The notes beneath the pieces were generated by a model, which was not told the DNA's origin, did no database searches, and saw only the letters and a program-made list of their open reading frames with translations. A stretch of DNA of 64,000 nucleotides from Hyphomicrobiales bacterium (lineage in GTDB: Bacteria > Pseudomonadota > Alphaproteobacteria > Rhizobiales > JACESI01): positions 21,132 through 85,131 of the forward strand of contig JBDWKL010000054.1 of the NCBI GenBank assembly GCA_039973685.1. The letters run 5' to 3'. Below, piece after piece: positions 54,473 through 62,503 of this stretch; position 1 is the stretch's first letter, and the number at the start of each line of letters is the position of its first letter. The position numbers and the translations under genes were made by a program.

Positions 54473-55938
54473 GCCACTTTGTCTCCCAGCAAAAACTCTA
54501 ACGCTCTATCCAAACGAATATGGGGCAAGGATAGGGTCAGGCCTTCTGCGGTCTTTTCTAGGTGCGGAGGTCGGAAGCGGACAAACTGAAGGTCATTGTA
54601 ATTTGCATCGCCTTCTTGCTTCAACATTTTCCCAAGGTCCATATCCAGCGAGCCGGGGAAGATTGCTTTCTCCGTCTCTCCGTCGAAGGTGATGCCGTCA
54701 ATTTCCTCGCCAGCCATGGGAAAGCCGGTAATGCAGTTAAGCGTTTCGCCGTCTTCTTTAAAAACAGCCTCCCGTGTGGCCCTGACTGAAGCGAGGGCAA
54801 GCACGTCAACTTTTGCGCCTGCAAATTGGGCTTGTTTAATGGCGCGCGAGACCAACTGCTCAAGCAGGACTTCAAGTTTATCATGCTCGCTTTGGTGCAG
54901 GTGATCAGCCTTTGTTGCCGCGAATAATATTTTGTCGATGCGCCGCGAAAGAATGGAAGAGAGCCAAGAGGCTTTCCCTGGTCTGAAACACGTCAAAATT
55001 TCTGAAATCGCTGCTTCAAGATCTTGCACAGCGGCGGGGCCAGCGTTTAAGGCTTGCAGGGCATCGACCAGTACAATTTGACGATCAAGCCGTGCGAAAT
55101 GATCGCGGAAAAACGGCTTGATGACGACCTGTTTGTAAGCCTCGTACCTCTGTTCCATCAAAGACCAGAGCGAAGAGCGGAAAGGCGTCCCTGCTGGTTT
55201 GTGAAGCGGAGCAAAAGTGACCGCTGGAGAGCCTTCTAAATCTCCCGGCATCAAAAAGCGACCCGGAGGTAGAAGGGATAGGGCATTCTCATCTGTTCGA
55301 CAGTCACGCAGATAGTTAGTGAAAACTTCAGCTAATTCTTGCGCTTTTGGCTCGTCTAATTCTTCGTTGGCATCACAGCCATTCACAGCCTCTATCCAAG
55401 CCTTCGCCGCCTTTTGTCTATTGGGCAGTTTTGCAAGGGCCAGCGCTTCTGCTGACCATGTCTCATAGTCCTTTGCAAGCAAAGGTAGATCGAGAAGCCA
55501 TTCACCGGGATAGTCGATAATATCGATATGCAATCGCCCACCACCAACGGCACGAGATAAAAAACTTGCCGATTCATAATCAATCGTCAGGCGCATCTGG
55601 CTAATACGATTAGTGGATTGAGGCCATTCAAGATCATTGATCAGTCGCTCGACATGATCTTCATAAGCAAAACGGGGGACCGCATGGTCAGGCTGCGGTT
55701 GCAAGTAAGCATTGGACAGGCGTCCTTCTGATACCGCAGAGAAAAACGGTAGGCGCCCACCATGAACAAGGTTGTGGATAAGCGTTGTAATGAAGACGGT
55801 TTTACCTGCCCTTGATAAGCCAGTAACGCCGAGCCTTACATTTGGGTTCACAAACCCTGCAGCAAAGTCACCGAAATTCTCCAGTGCTATGCGTGCGTCA
55901 TCTCCAAAATTTGTTAGTTTCAATCGACTACCCTGCAA
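54469..55938 (-). CDS. ycjX: YcjX-family P-loop GTPase
   Basis: A 489-residue protein of the YcjX (DUF463) family. Walker A is GLSRAGKT at residues 40-47; DIIDYPGEWLLDLPLL is the DxPG Walker-B-like stretch and ILFAATKADHLH the TKxD guanine-specificity motif. The family is GTP-binding in structural studies and stress-linked in enterobacteria. It is translationally coupled to ycjF downstream and 17 nt from the SixA-type gene upstream. Confidence 0.93.
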   Translation of the reverse strand: MQGSRLKLTNFGDDARIALENFGDFAAGFVNPNVRLGVTGLSRAGKTVFITTLIHNLVHGGRLPFFSAVSEGRLSNAYLQPQPDHAVPRFAYEDHVERLINDLEWPQSTNRISQMRLTIDYESASFLSRAVGGGRLHIDIIDYPGEWLLDLPLLAKDYETWSAEALALAKLPNRQKAAKAWIEAVNGCDANEELDEPKAQELAEVFTNYLRDCRTDENALSLLPPGRFLMPGDLEGSPAVTFAPLHKPAGTPFRSSLWSLMEQRYEAYKQVVIKPFFRDHFARLDRQIVLVDALQALNAGPAAVQDLEAAISEILTCFRPGKASWLSSILSRRIDKILFAATKADHLHQSEHDKLEVLLEQLVSRAIKQAQFAGAKVDVLALASVRATREAVFKEDGETLNCITGFPMAGEEIDGITFDGETEKAIFPGSLDMDLGKMLKQEGDANYNDLQFVRFRPPHLEKTAEGLTLSLPHIRLDRALEFLLGDKVA

Positions 55939-55955
55939 TTGATTGTGTTTGTCGC

Positions 55956-56477
55956 CTACGATGTTGGAAGGCGTCTTGGTGTCATATAAGCATTCAATTC
56001 GCCAATGTCCGTCGTTATTTCACTCCAGCTGTTAATTGGAAGGGAAACCACCGCGCAGGCACAGGTTGGAAATCGCGAGCGCATCTCGCCACTTTCGCGT
56101 CTACTTGCCGCCGTAAGCACAGACAAGGCGGCGTCATGTAAACCTGGATTGTGGGCCAATAACATTACGGTTTCGAAGGTATCATCCAGTTGTTCCGTGC
56201 AACTAAAAAGGGTGCTGCTGGGGGCGAGATACAAATCAGGCTCCATGATGGTTGCCGTCTCTTGGCCAAAAAGTGGTTCCATATGGGCCAGCGTTTCTTG
56301 CGTGCGTTTTGCCGACGAACAAACAATGACATCAGGCTTGATACCTTCGCTTACAAGCCAATTTGCTATTTGTGGCGCTGCGTTGTTGCCGCGCTCATTG
56401 AGCGGACGATCAAAGTCGTCAATACCGGGTAAAGCCCATGATGATTTAGCGTGACGAAGGAAAATTAAGGTGCGCAT
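55956..56477 (-). CDS. SixA-like histidine phosphatase
   Basis: A 173-residue phosphoglycerate mutase-fold protein. FLRHAKSSW contains the RHG-type catalytic motif (Arg-His), NERGNNAAP is the second conserved stretch and LLAHNPGLHD supplies the second His. Small, single-domain proteins of this type include SixA, which dephosphorylates the Hpt domain of ArcB and the PTS protein NPr. The start at 56477 gives the usual N-terminus; an ATG at 56483 is in frame. Likely cotranscribed with ycjX. The presence of an Hpt gene 5 kb away is suggestive but not linked. Confidence 0.9.
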   Translation of the reverse strand: MRTLIFLRHAKSSWALPGIDDFDRPLNERGNNAAPQIANWLVSEGIKPDVIVCSSAKRTQETLAHMEPLFGQETATIMEPDLYLAPSSTLFSCTEQLDDTFETVMLLAHNPGLHDAALSVLTAASRRESGEMRSRFPTCACAVVSLPINSWSEITTDIGELNAYMTPRRLPTS

Positions 56478-56619
56478 GATCATCAGTTAGGAGAGCAAAG
56501 CAGGCACTGTCAATGCAAAGTTTGCTCGGCAAATTTTGCCGCTTTTTCACCATGCTAGGCCTTATGTGCCGAGCTTGTGCCATGTTTTTTCTATCGCGAA
56601 TTTGTATAACCCATTGAAT

Positions 56620-56631
56620 TTAATCGATTAA
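56620..56631. promoter_or_regulatory. Palindrome upstream of flgE promoter
   Basis: TTAATCGATTAA is a perfect 12-bp palindrome 16 nt upstream of the sigma54-type promoter of flgE; a regulator site (activator or repressor) is a reasonable guess. Confidence 0.4.
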
Positions 56632-56647
56632 TCGAAATGTCGCTAAT

Positions 56648-56663
56648 TGGCCCAATGCTTGCA
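56648..56663 (+). promoter_or_regulatory. Sigma54-type promoter of flgE
   Basis: TGGCCCAATGCTTGCA matches TGGCACG-N4-TTGCW in spacing and in all key positions: GG at -24 and GC at -12. Transcription would start near 56674, about 57 nt before flgE. Class II/III flagellar genes use sigma54 in Caulobacter and Rhodobacter. Confidence 0.7.
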
Positions 56664-56730
56664 AACAGCGTGGCAAGGGCAATTTGAACTGCGGCGCTTA
56701 TCACCGCAGAAAGTACATGAGGTAGATAGT

Positions 56731-58113
56731 ATGGGTGTATTTGGTGCGTTGAATACAGCAGTTTCCGGTTTGAGAGCACAAGGCTCAGCGCTGGAGAATA
56801 TTTCTGGGAATATCGCAAACTCGCAAACAACGGGTTTTAAACGACAAGATTCGAGTTTCTTTGAACAAGTAGCTGGCAGCGCCGCTACGCAAGCAAATCA
56901 GGTGGCAGGTTCTGTTACTTTTTCATCTCGCGCTACAAATGATATTCAAGGCGATTTGCAGCAATCTGATATTGATACTCATATCGCAGTTCAAGGCGAT
57001 GGATATTTTGTGGTTCAAGATCCGACTGGCGTTATCGACGGGGTCACTACTTTTACAGGAAGTGATCTTTATACTCGTGCAGGCGACTTCTCCCGAACAA
57101 ATGAAGGCTTTCTTCAAAATGGTGCAGGTTTTGTTCTGCAAGGCTTTAACGTGGATGCACAAGGTAATACAGGCAGCCTATTGGAGCCAATCCAAATTGA
57201 TGAATCTGTAACTTTCCCAGCTATCTCGACAACGGAAGTATCGATTTCTGGCAACTTGCCAGCCAGTCCATCGACCGAATTCTCGAGAGCTAACGCTGAC
57301 CCTGTCACTGGTGTTGATCCTGCCGATCAGTTGATCCTTCCAGCCCTATCAGGTGCTGCAACAATTTCGGGCGCTGACGAAAATGATTTCATCGAAACAA
57401 CGATTGCTGGTCCATCATTTGAAGTATTCAACTCACTTGGCGCCTCATTCGACGTGCCAGTGCGTTTCGCGAAAACTGCTAATGCTGATCCGGCAGCTGG
57501 TACGGTTGACACATATAACCTTTACTACCGCTCGGCTAGCGATGCCGGCCCAACCGATGATGCTTATGTCCTTGTTCCTCAAGACTTTACCTATGATGCA
57601 GATGGCGCGCTTTCTCCCGCTTTTAGTTCGGTCACTATTCCAGCCCTAACGGTTGATGGCTCAGAAATTGGCGACGTTGATTTGCGTTTTGCCGGATCGG
57701 GACTTACCCAATTTGAAAATGGTAACGGGACAGCTGCTGTTTCGGCTACTGCAAATGGTTCAAGTGCTGGTTCATTCCAAAGCGTGGCGATTAATGATGG
57801 TGGCCGGGTAACTGTAACTTTCACGAATAACCAAACAGTCGACATCTCGCAAATTGCGCTTGCTTCTTTTAATGCCGATTCTGGTTTGGCGCGTGTTGAT
57901 GGCGGCGGTACGTTTTCTGCAACTGTTGCATCAGGCGATCCAATTTTGCGAGCAACCGGTAGTATTTTGGGCGGCCAATTGGAGGCCTCCAACACTGACA
58001 TTGCTGATGAGTTTACAAAGCTAATCATCACCCAGCAGGCCTATACAGCCAACTCACGGGTGATCACGACTGGCGATGAACTTCTCTCAGAGGTCATCAA
58101 CATCATCCGATAG
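56731..58113 (+). CDS. flgE: Flagellar hook protein FlgE
   Basis: A 460-residue protein. The N-terminal domain GVFGALNTAVSGLRAQGSALENISGNIANSQTTGFKR is the flagellar rod/hook signature, and the C-terminal LTKLIITQQAYTANSRVITTGDELL-like stretch is its partner; the middle is a hook-type beta-rich region. Length is that of alphaproteobacterial FlgE rather than the shorter FlgF or FlgG. It is exported and forms the hook. ATG at 56731 has GAGG upstream, in frame with a longer upstream ORF that lacks similarity. Preceded by a sigma54-type promoter and followed by flgK and flgL. Confidence 0.95.
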   Translation: MGVFGALNTAVSGLRAQGSALENISGNIANSQTTGFKRQDSSFFEQVAGSAATQANQVAGSVTFSSRATNDIQGDLQQSDIDTHIAVQGDGYFVVQDPTGVIDGVTTFTGSDLYTRAGDFSRTNEGFLQNGAGFVLQGFNVDAQGNTGSLLEPIQIDESVTFPAISTTEVSISGNLPASPSTEFSRANADPVTGVDPADQLILPALSGAATISGADENDFIETTIAGPSFEVFNSLGASFDVPVRFAKTANADPAAGTVDTYNLYYRSASDAGPTDDAYVLVPQDFTYDADGALSPAFSSVTIPALTVDGSEIGDVDLRFAGSGLTQFENGNGTAAVSATANGSSAGSFQSVAINDGGRVTVTFTNNQTVDISQIALASFNADSGLARVDGGGTFSATVASGDPILRATGSILGGQLEASNTDIADEFTKLIITQQAYTANSRVITTGDELLSEVINIIR

Positions 58114-58122
58114 ATAATGGAA

Positions 58123-58154
58123 TTGCATCCCACCTTTAATGAGGTGGGATGCAA
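58123..58154 (+). other. Perfect hairpin between flgE and flgK
   Basis: TTGCATCCCACCT (58123-58135) and AGGTGGGATGCAA (58142-58154) form a perfect 13-bp stem with a 6-nt loop, but no U run follows (TCTAGG). It is more likely an mRNA-stabilising or partial-termination element than a standard intrinsic terminator. Confidence 0.75.
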
Positions 58155-58168
58155 TCTAGGGACAAACA

Positions 58169-60013
58169 ATGAGCCTTTCTCAATCACTCAATATCTCTTT
58201 AGCGGGCCTAAACGCCACCCAGCGTGGTCTGGACGTGGTTGCGGGCAATATCGCGAATGCGGAAACTGAGGGATATACAAGAAAGACCATCTCCCAAACG
58301 GCTCTCGTTTCCGATGACCGTGTTAATGGTGTACGGGTAGGCGAAGTTGAACGGGTCTTGGACGCAGAAGTTCAATCCCAAGCTCGGTCACTTGCTGGCG
58401 TAAATGTTGGCAACGGTATCACTGCAGACTATTTAGGCCGGCTCGATTCTGCCTTCGGTTCCCCTGGGGAGCCAACAGCGATTGATACAACATTCAACAA
58501 TGCAATTGCATCGCTTGAAGCGCTTTCAACATCGCCTGAAGATTTTAATGCGCAAATTCAGGCTGTGAATGACCTTCAAGTCTTCACCAGCCAGCTGAAT
58601 AGCCTTTCAAATACAATTCAAGATTTGCGGCAAGAAGCAGACTTGGGAATTCAGCAAAGTATTGCCCAAGCAAATGATGCTTTGGCTGGCCTTGAAGAGG
58701 TAAACCGTCGAATTTTGACCAACGGGTCTGCGTCAGAAAACTCAGCATTTTTAGAAGATGAACGTGACCAATTTATCGACCAATTAGCGCAGCTCATCGA
58801 CATCGAGGTGACGCCGACTGCCAATAATGGCGTGAACATTACGACCACGACAGGCCTTACGCTTTTCAGTTCAAGTGCAGCGCAGTTGAACTTTACGCAA
58901 GCGGGGACAGTCGTTGCCAATTCATCAACGGAAAATGGCACATTGTTCAACCCGACGGTTTCGTTGGGCGCCAATGTTCGCACAAATCTGTTGGGTCCGA
59001 TCGGCGTTCAAGAAGGTGCCATTGCAGCTTATGGTGAAATTCGCGATGATGTTTTGGTTGAAGTGCAAAGCCAGCTTGATGCATTTGCCGCGCAAATTTC
59101 TTTGGCCATCTCGAATGTAGATGTTGATTCGACTGCTGTCGCAGGTGGATTAGCTGTTGATACAGCCGGCATCGTTGATGGCAATGAAGTGTCTCTCGAT
59201 TTTACAAATGCAACCGGACAAACACAGAGTGTTACGCTGGTGCAGGTCAGTGACCCTTCCTTGTTGCCTGTAGATAGTGATTTTACAGCTAATCCAAATG
59301 ACATCGTCATCGGCGTAGACTTTAATTCGCCAACGGCGGCTGCTGACATTCAAGCCGCGCTTAACGCGGAGTTGCCCACCAACGGCATTACATTTGCAAC
59401 AACTGGCACAACCTTGTCTGTTACGACAGCTGGTGCGGCATCTGTTGGTGCTCTTTCTGCTAATATCACGAATAGCGGGTTCACTGATAACGGGGTTGCT
59501 TTTGCTCTTTTCCAAGATGGGGCGAGTGGCGACACTTTCACAAATGAAGTTGGGGCCAATGGTTCGCAAGTTGGGTATGCTGGTCGTATTCAATTATCTG
59601 ATGAGGTTTTGGCTGATCCATCACTTCTATCGCAGTTCACTTCTGGGGTCGGCAATTCGGGCGATTCATCGCGTGTTGATTTTGTCCTCGAACAGATCAA
59701 CGATGATTTAAAAACAATTTCGCCAGACACTGGAATTGGTTCTGCCTCTAATCCGATTACAACGACGGTTGCAGATTTCCTGCAAACGATCATTTCGACA
59801 CAGGGTCAGCGTTCTGAATCAGCACAAAATGCTTCCGATGCATCGCAGATTTCGTTCAACAATGTTCAATCGATTTTCCAATCAGAATCGGAAGTAAACA
59901 TTGACGTGGAACTTGCTCGTTTGATCGAGCTTGAACAAGCATTCCAAGCCAACGCGCGGGTGTTGACCACAATTCAAGATCTCGCAGACGCTCTGTTCAA
60001 CGCGGTTCGATAG
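58169..60013 (+). CDS. flgK: Flagellar hook-associated protein 1 (FlgK)
   Basis: A 614-residue protein. The N-terminus SLNISLAGLNATQRGLDVVAGNIANAETEGYTRK and the C-terminus IDVELARLIELEQAFQANARVLTTIQDLADALFNAVR are FlgK hallmarks; the middle is variable. It joins the hook to the filament. Same strand as flgE and followed by flgL after 8 nt. Confidence 0.96.
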   Translation: MSLSQSLNISLAGLNATQRGLDVVAGNIANAETEGYTRKTISQTALVSDDRVNGVRVGEVERVLDAEVQSQARSLAGVNVGNGITADYLGRLDSAFGSPGEPTAIDTTFNNAIASLEALSTSPEDFNAQIQAVNDLQVFTSQLNSLSNTIQDLRQEADLGIQQSIAQANDALAGLEEVNRRILTNGSASENSAFLEDERDQFIDQLAQLIDIEVTPTANNGVNITTTTGLTLFSSSAAQLNFTQAGTVVANSSTENGTLFNPTVSLGANVRTNLLGPIGVQEGAIAAYGEIRDDVLVEVQSQLDAFAAQISLAISNVDVDSTAVAGGLAVDTAGIVDGNEVSLDFTNATGQTQSVTLVQVSDPSLLPVDSDFTANPNDIVIGVDFNSPTAAADIQAALNAELPTNGITFATTGTTLSVTTAGAASVGALSANITNSGFTDNGVAFALFQDGASGDTFTNEVGANGSQVGYAGRIQLSDEVLADPSLLSQFTSGVGNSGDSSRVDFVLEQINDDLKTISPDTGIGSASNPITTTVADFLQTIISTQGQRSESAQNASDASQISFNNVQSIFQSESEVNIDVELARLIELEQAFQANARVLTTIQDLADALFNAVR

Positions 60014-60021
60014 GAAGTATA

Positions 60022-61527
60022 ATGGCAATTTCCAACTCACTCCTTTCTGGTTCCAGCTTTATTCGCTCTGACCTTTTGATCCAAAATCAGGATCGCTTGT
60101 CAGACCTAAACCGTCAGCTTGCGACAGGTGAACGAGCCGATACCTATGGCGGACTTGGATCATCTCGCACCCAGTCTATTTCTCTGCGCCAAGATATTTC
60201 TCAACTTGAAGCATTCCAATCGAATATTCAGCGTTTGGACATTCGGGTTGATATTACGGGCCTATCTTTGGAGCGGTTGGAAGCGATCCGCATTGAAGCG
60301 CGGGACGCAATTGATCCGAATAATTTCATTGATCTTGGCAATGGTGAAACCTTCACACAGTCAACTGCTGATGCGTTGCTGACTGAGTCTTTTGCTTTGT
60401 TGAACGCTCAATCAGATGGCCGTTATATTTTTAGTGGCAATCAGGTCGGGACACCTGCGTTGGAAGACCTCGATATTGTTTTGAATGGCGATGGGGTGCG
60501 TGCTGGCTTGAGCCAGGTAACAGACGAACGCTTGGCTGCTGACTTAGGTGTTTCTGGTCTGGGCCGTCTTGATGTGACGCGCGTAACAGACACAGTTTCA
60601 ATTACAGAAGATTCTGCAACAAATTTTGGGTTTGATCTTTCTACCGTCAATAGTGGTTTGTCCAACGTGACGGCTGCGATTAATGGCACCGAACCGGCAA
60701 GCCTTGATGTGCAGTTTACAGGGCAACCACAAGTGGGTGAGAGCCTTCAAGTATTCTTAGACCTGCCGGATGGTTCACGGACAAATGTCGAAGTCTTTGT
60801 CTCTGATTTTCCAACCAATGACGGTGGTTTTGTTGTTGGGTCGACACCAGAAGAAACGGCTGAAAACTTCCAAGCAGCCATTACGAGCCAATTGCAATTT
60901 GCTGCAAACACTGAACTTAATGCGGTATCACGTATTGAAGCTGCTGAAGGCTTCTTCAATACAGCTGGTGGCCAGCTGCCACTACGTGTTGATACGCCTG
61001 GAAGCCCTGAAACGGCAATCGGTCTTGTGGCCGGTACACCAGCTGATACGGTCGAATATTATCTAGGACAAAATGACACGGATAATCCACGTGCTGGCAT
61101 CACCACACGGGTCGATGAAAATATCACGGTCCAATACGGTCTGCGTGCAAATGAAGACGCCTTGCGTGCTGGCATTACGTCTCTTGCTGCCTTCGCGATT
61201 GCAGACTTCACAACTGGGTCTGATGAACAAAATCAGGCAATTCACTCCGCATTTGCAAGCCGCACTTCGCAAGAACTTTCCGTTCAAACAGAAGCGCCTT
61301 CTATTCAATCTGTCATTCAAGAAGTTGTTGGTGTGCAGGTTATTTCAGGCAACGCAGATCTGCGCCATGCTGCAGCGATTAATACACTCGATAGCATTCG
61401 TGAGGATGTTGAGATCGCTGATCCGACCGAGGTCGCTGTGCAGTTGCTTTCATTGCAGACGCAGATTGAAGCAAGCTTTACCGCGTCAGCGCGTATTGGC
61501 GAGCTATCACTCATCAACTTTATCTAA
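60022..61527 (+). CDS. flgL: Flagellar hook-associated protein 3 (FlgL-like)
   Basis: A 501-residue flagellin-related protein with the D0/D1 helices at both ends (SSFIRSDLLIQNQDRLSDLNRQLATGERADTYGGLG region near residue 10; VQLLSLQTQIEASFTASARIGELSLINFI at the C-terminus) and a longer variable centre than typical FlgL. Position directly after flgK supports the call. The stop is followed by a strong hairpin serving the opposite transcript. Confidence 0.92.
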   Translation: MAISNSLLSGSSFIRSDLLIQNQDRLSDLNRQLATGERADTYGGLGSSRTQSISLRQDISQLEAFQSNIQRLDIRVDITGLSLERLEAIRIEARDAIDPNNFIDLGNGETFTQSTADALLTESFALLNAQSDGRYIFSGNQVGTPALEDLDIVLNGDGVRAGLSQVTDERLAADLGVSGLGRLDVTRVTDTVSITEDSATNFGFDLSTVNSGLSNVTAAINGTEPASLDVQFTGQPQVGESLQVFLDLPDGSRTNVEVFVSDFPTNDGGFVVGSTPEETAENFQAAITSQLQFAANTELNAVSRIEAAEGFFNTAGGQLPLRVDTPGSPETAIGLVAGTPADTVEYYLGQNDTDNPRAGITTRVDENITVQYGLRANEDALRAGITSLAAFAIADFTTGSDEQNQAIHSAFASRTSQELSVQTEAPSIQSVIQEVVGVQVISGNADLRHAAAINTLDSIREDVEIADPTEVAVQLLSLQTQIEASFTASARIGELSLINFI

Positions 61528-61582
61528 TCAATAGCGGTGGAATAGACGCATTATTTGCGTTGAGTTTCAGTAATTTTCCCAA

Positions 61583-61610
61583 TAAAAAAGCCGCCCTAAT
61601 TAGGCGGCTT
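61583..61610 (-). terminator. Terminator after flaF
   Basis: AAGCCGCC (61588-61595) pairs perfectly with GGCGGCTT (61603-61610) around a 7-nt loop. Read on the - strand it is followed by TTTTTTATT, so it ends the flbT-flaF transcript; on the + strand the T run is weaker but may also stop flgL. Confidence 0.85.
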
Positions 61611-61635
61611 CATATGTTTTGCGCTTTGTTTTGAT

Positions 61636-62001
61636 CTAGCTTCTTAAACCGGCTGCAAGCTCGCGGTTGATGGTGATCAAAATTTGAAGCATGTCTTTAT
61701 CTGGCGTCGCCATCAATTGCGCGGTACGCTTAAAAACAAATACGCCGAGATTGGCAACGTTGTTTCGCAGAGCATGTGGCAAGTCACATTCAGGGTCAGT
61801 TGCGTTGGAAACAAAGATTGTCCAAAGCTTTTGATTATACTGAAGAGCGTCGCGTAAAGTCTTCTTTTCAGTTTCCCAATTATTGGCGATTTGGTAAAAT
61901 TTATTGGCCGCCTTTGTCAGGATTTCGGCTTCAAGTTCACGCGGTGTCGTTGCCTTTTTGGCCATCGTCTGATAGGCCGTCGCTGCTGTTTGTCCGTACA
62001 T
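61636..62001 (-). CDS. flaF: Flagellar biosynthesis regulator FlaF
   Basis: A 121-residue protein. MYGQTAATAYQTMAKKATTPRELEA and LWTIFVSNATDPECDLPHALRNNVANLGVFVF are typical FlaF motifs. FlaF is needed for flagellin assembly or secretion in Caulobacter and rhizobia. The ATG at 61999-62001 overlaps the end of flbT by 65 nt, so the two are cotranscribed and probably translationally coupled. Confidence 0.93.
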   Translation of the reverse strand: MYGQTAATAYQTMAKKATTPRELEAEILTKAANKFYQIANNWETEKKTLRDALQYNQKLWTIFVSNATDPECDLPHALRNNVANLGVFVFKRTAQLMATPDKDMLQILITINRELAAGLRS

Positions 62002-62377
62002 GGTTGAGTAGCTCTTCCTCTTTTTCAATCAAAGACTTAGCGTCCTTCAATCCTTTATAGAGGTTACCCGTTAAGATATGATTATTGATGTTTGAAATAT
62101 CGCCAGAAAGACTAGGTGCTGCGGATAAAACATCGGTCACGAGCTTGAAATAATGTTGGTGATGTTTGTCGATATCTTGCTCTAAATACATCATTTGAAC
62201 AGCGAGATAGATGAGCTTTGCTGGGCTGTCCGCGCTCTCAGGAGTTAGAATATCCTTTTCGCGAAGGAGAGGGGAGTCGCCATCCAATGTGAAGCGTGTT
62301 CGTTGATCGCCATTGGTGATCACAGCTCGGCCCAAAATGATCTTTTCACCTGGTTTTAGTTCTACTTTTAATGGCAT
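61937..62377 (-). CDS. flbT: Flagellin translational repressor FlbT
   Basis: A 146-residue protein. MPLKVELKPGEKIILGRAVITNGDQRTRF is the typical FlbT N-terminus, and LVYLAVQMMYLEQD-like LIYLAVQMMYLEQDIDKHHQHYF follows. In Caulobacter FlbT binds flagellin mRNA and limits its translation. The start at 62377 was chosen for this conserved N-terminus; the upstream ORF extension has no similarity. An inverted repeat lies directly upstream of the start, in the mRNA leader. Confidence 0.93.
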   Translation of the reverse strand: MPLKVELKPGEKIILGRAVITNGDQRTRFTLDGDSPLLREKDILTPESADSPAKLIYLAVQMMYLEQDIDKHHQHYFKLVTDVLSAAPSLSGDISNINNHILTGNLYKGLKDAKSLIEKEEELLNHVRTNSSDGLSDDGQKGNDTA

Positions 62378-62386
62378 GGCACACCC

Positions 62387-62409
62387 CAGCGAATCGTTGA
62401 ATTTCGCTG
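62387..62409 (-). promoter_or_regulatory. Inverted repeat in the flbT leader
   Basis: CAGCGAA (62387-62393) and TTCGCTG (62403-62409) form a perfect 7-bp inverted repeat with a 9-nt spacer, 10 nt upstream of the flbT start. It would sit next to the ribosome-binding region of flbT mRNA. Confidence 0.45.
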
Positions 62410-62443
62410 AGTATACACGCCTTACAAGGGAACTTGTGCGCAT

Positions 62444-62471
62444 AAAAAAACGGGGATGCAAAGCATCCCCG
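62444..62471 (-). terminator. Terminator after flagellin gene 1
   Basis: CGGGGATGC (62451-62459) pairs perfectly with GCATCCCCG (62463-62471) around a 3-nt loop. On the - strand it is followed by seven T, a textbook terminator 33 nt after the flagellin stop. Confidence 0.92.
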
Positions 62472-62503
62472 ATTAACACAGTTAGGAGCGTGTTTTTGAA
62501 GTT

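Noticed and set aside
58123..58154. Standard intrinsic terminator between flgE and flgK
   Set aside because: No T run follows on either strand in the direction of transcription.
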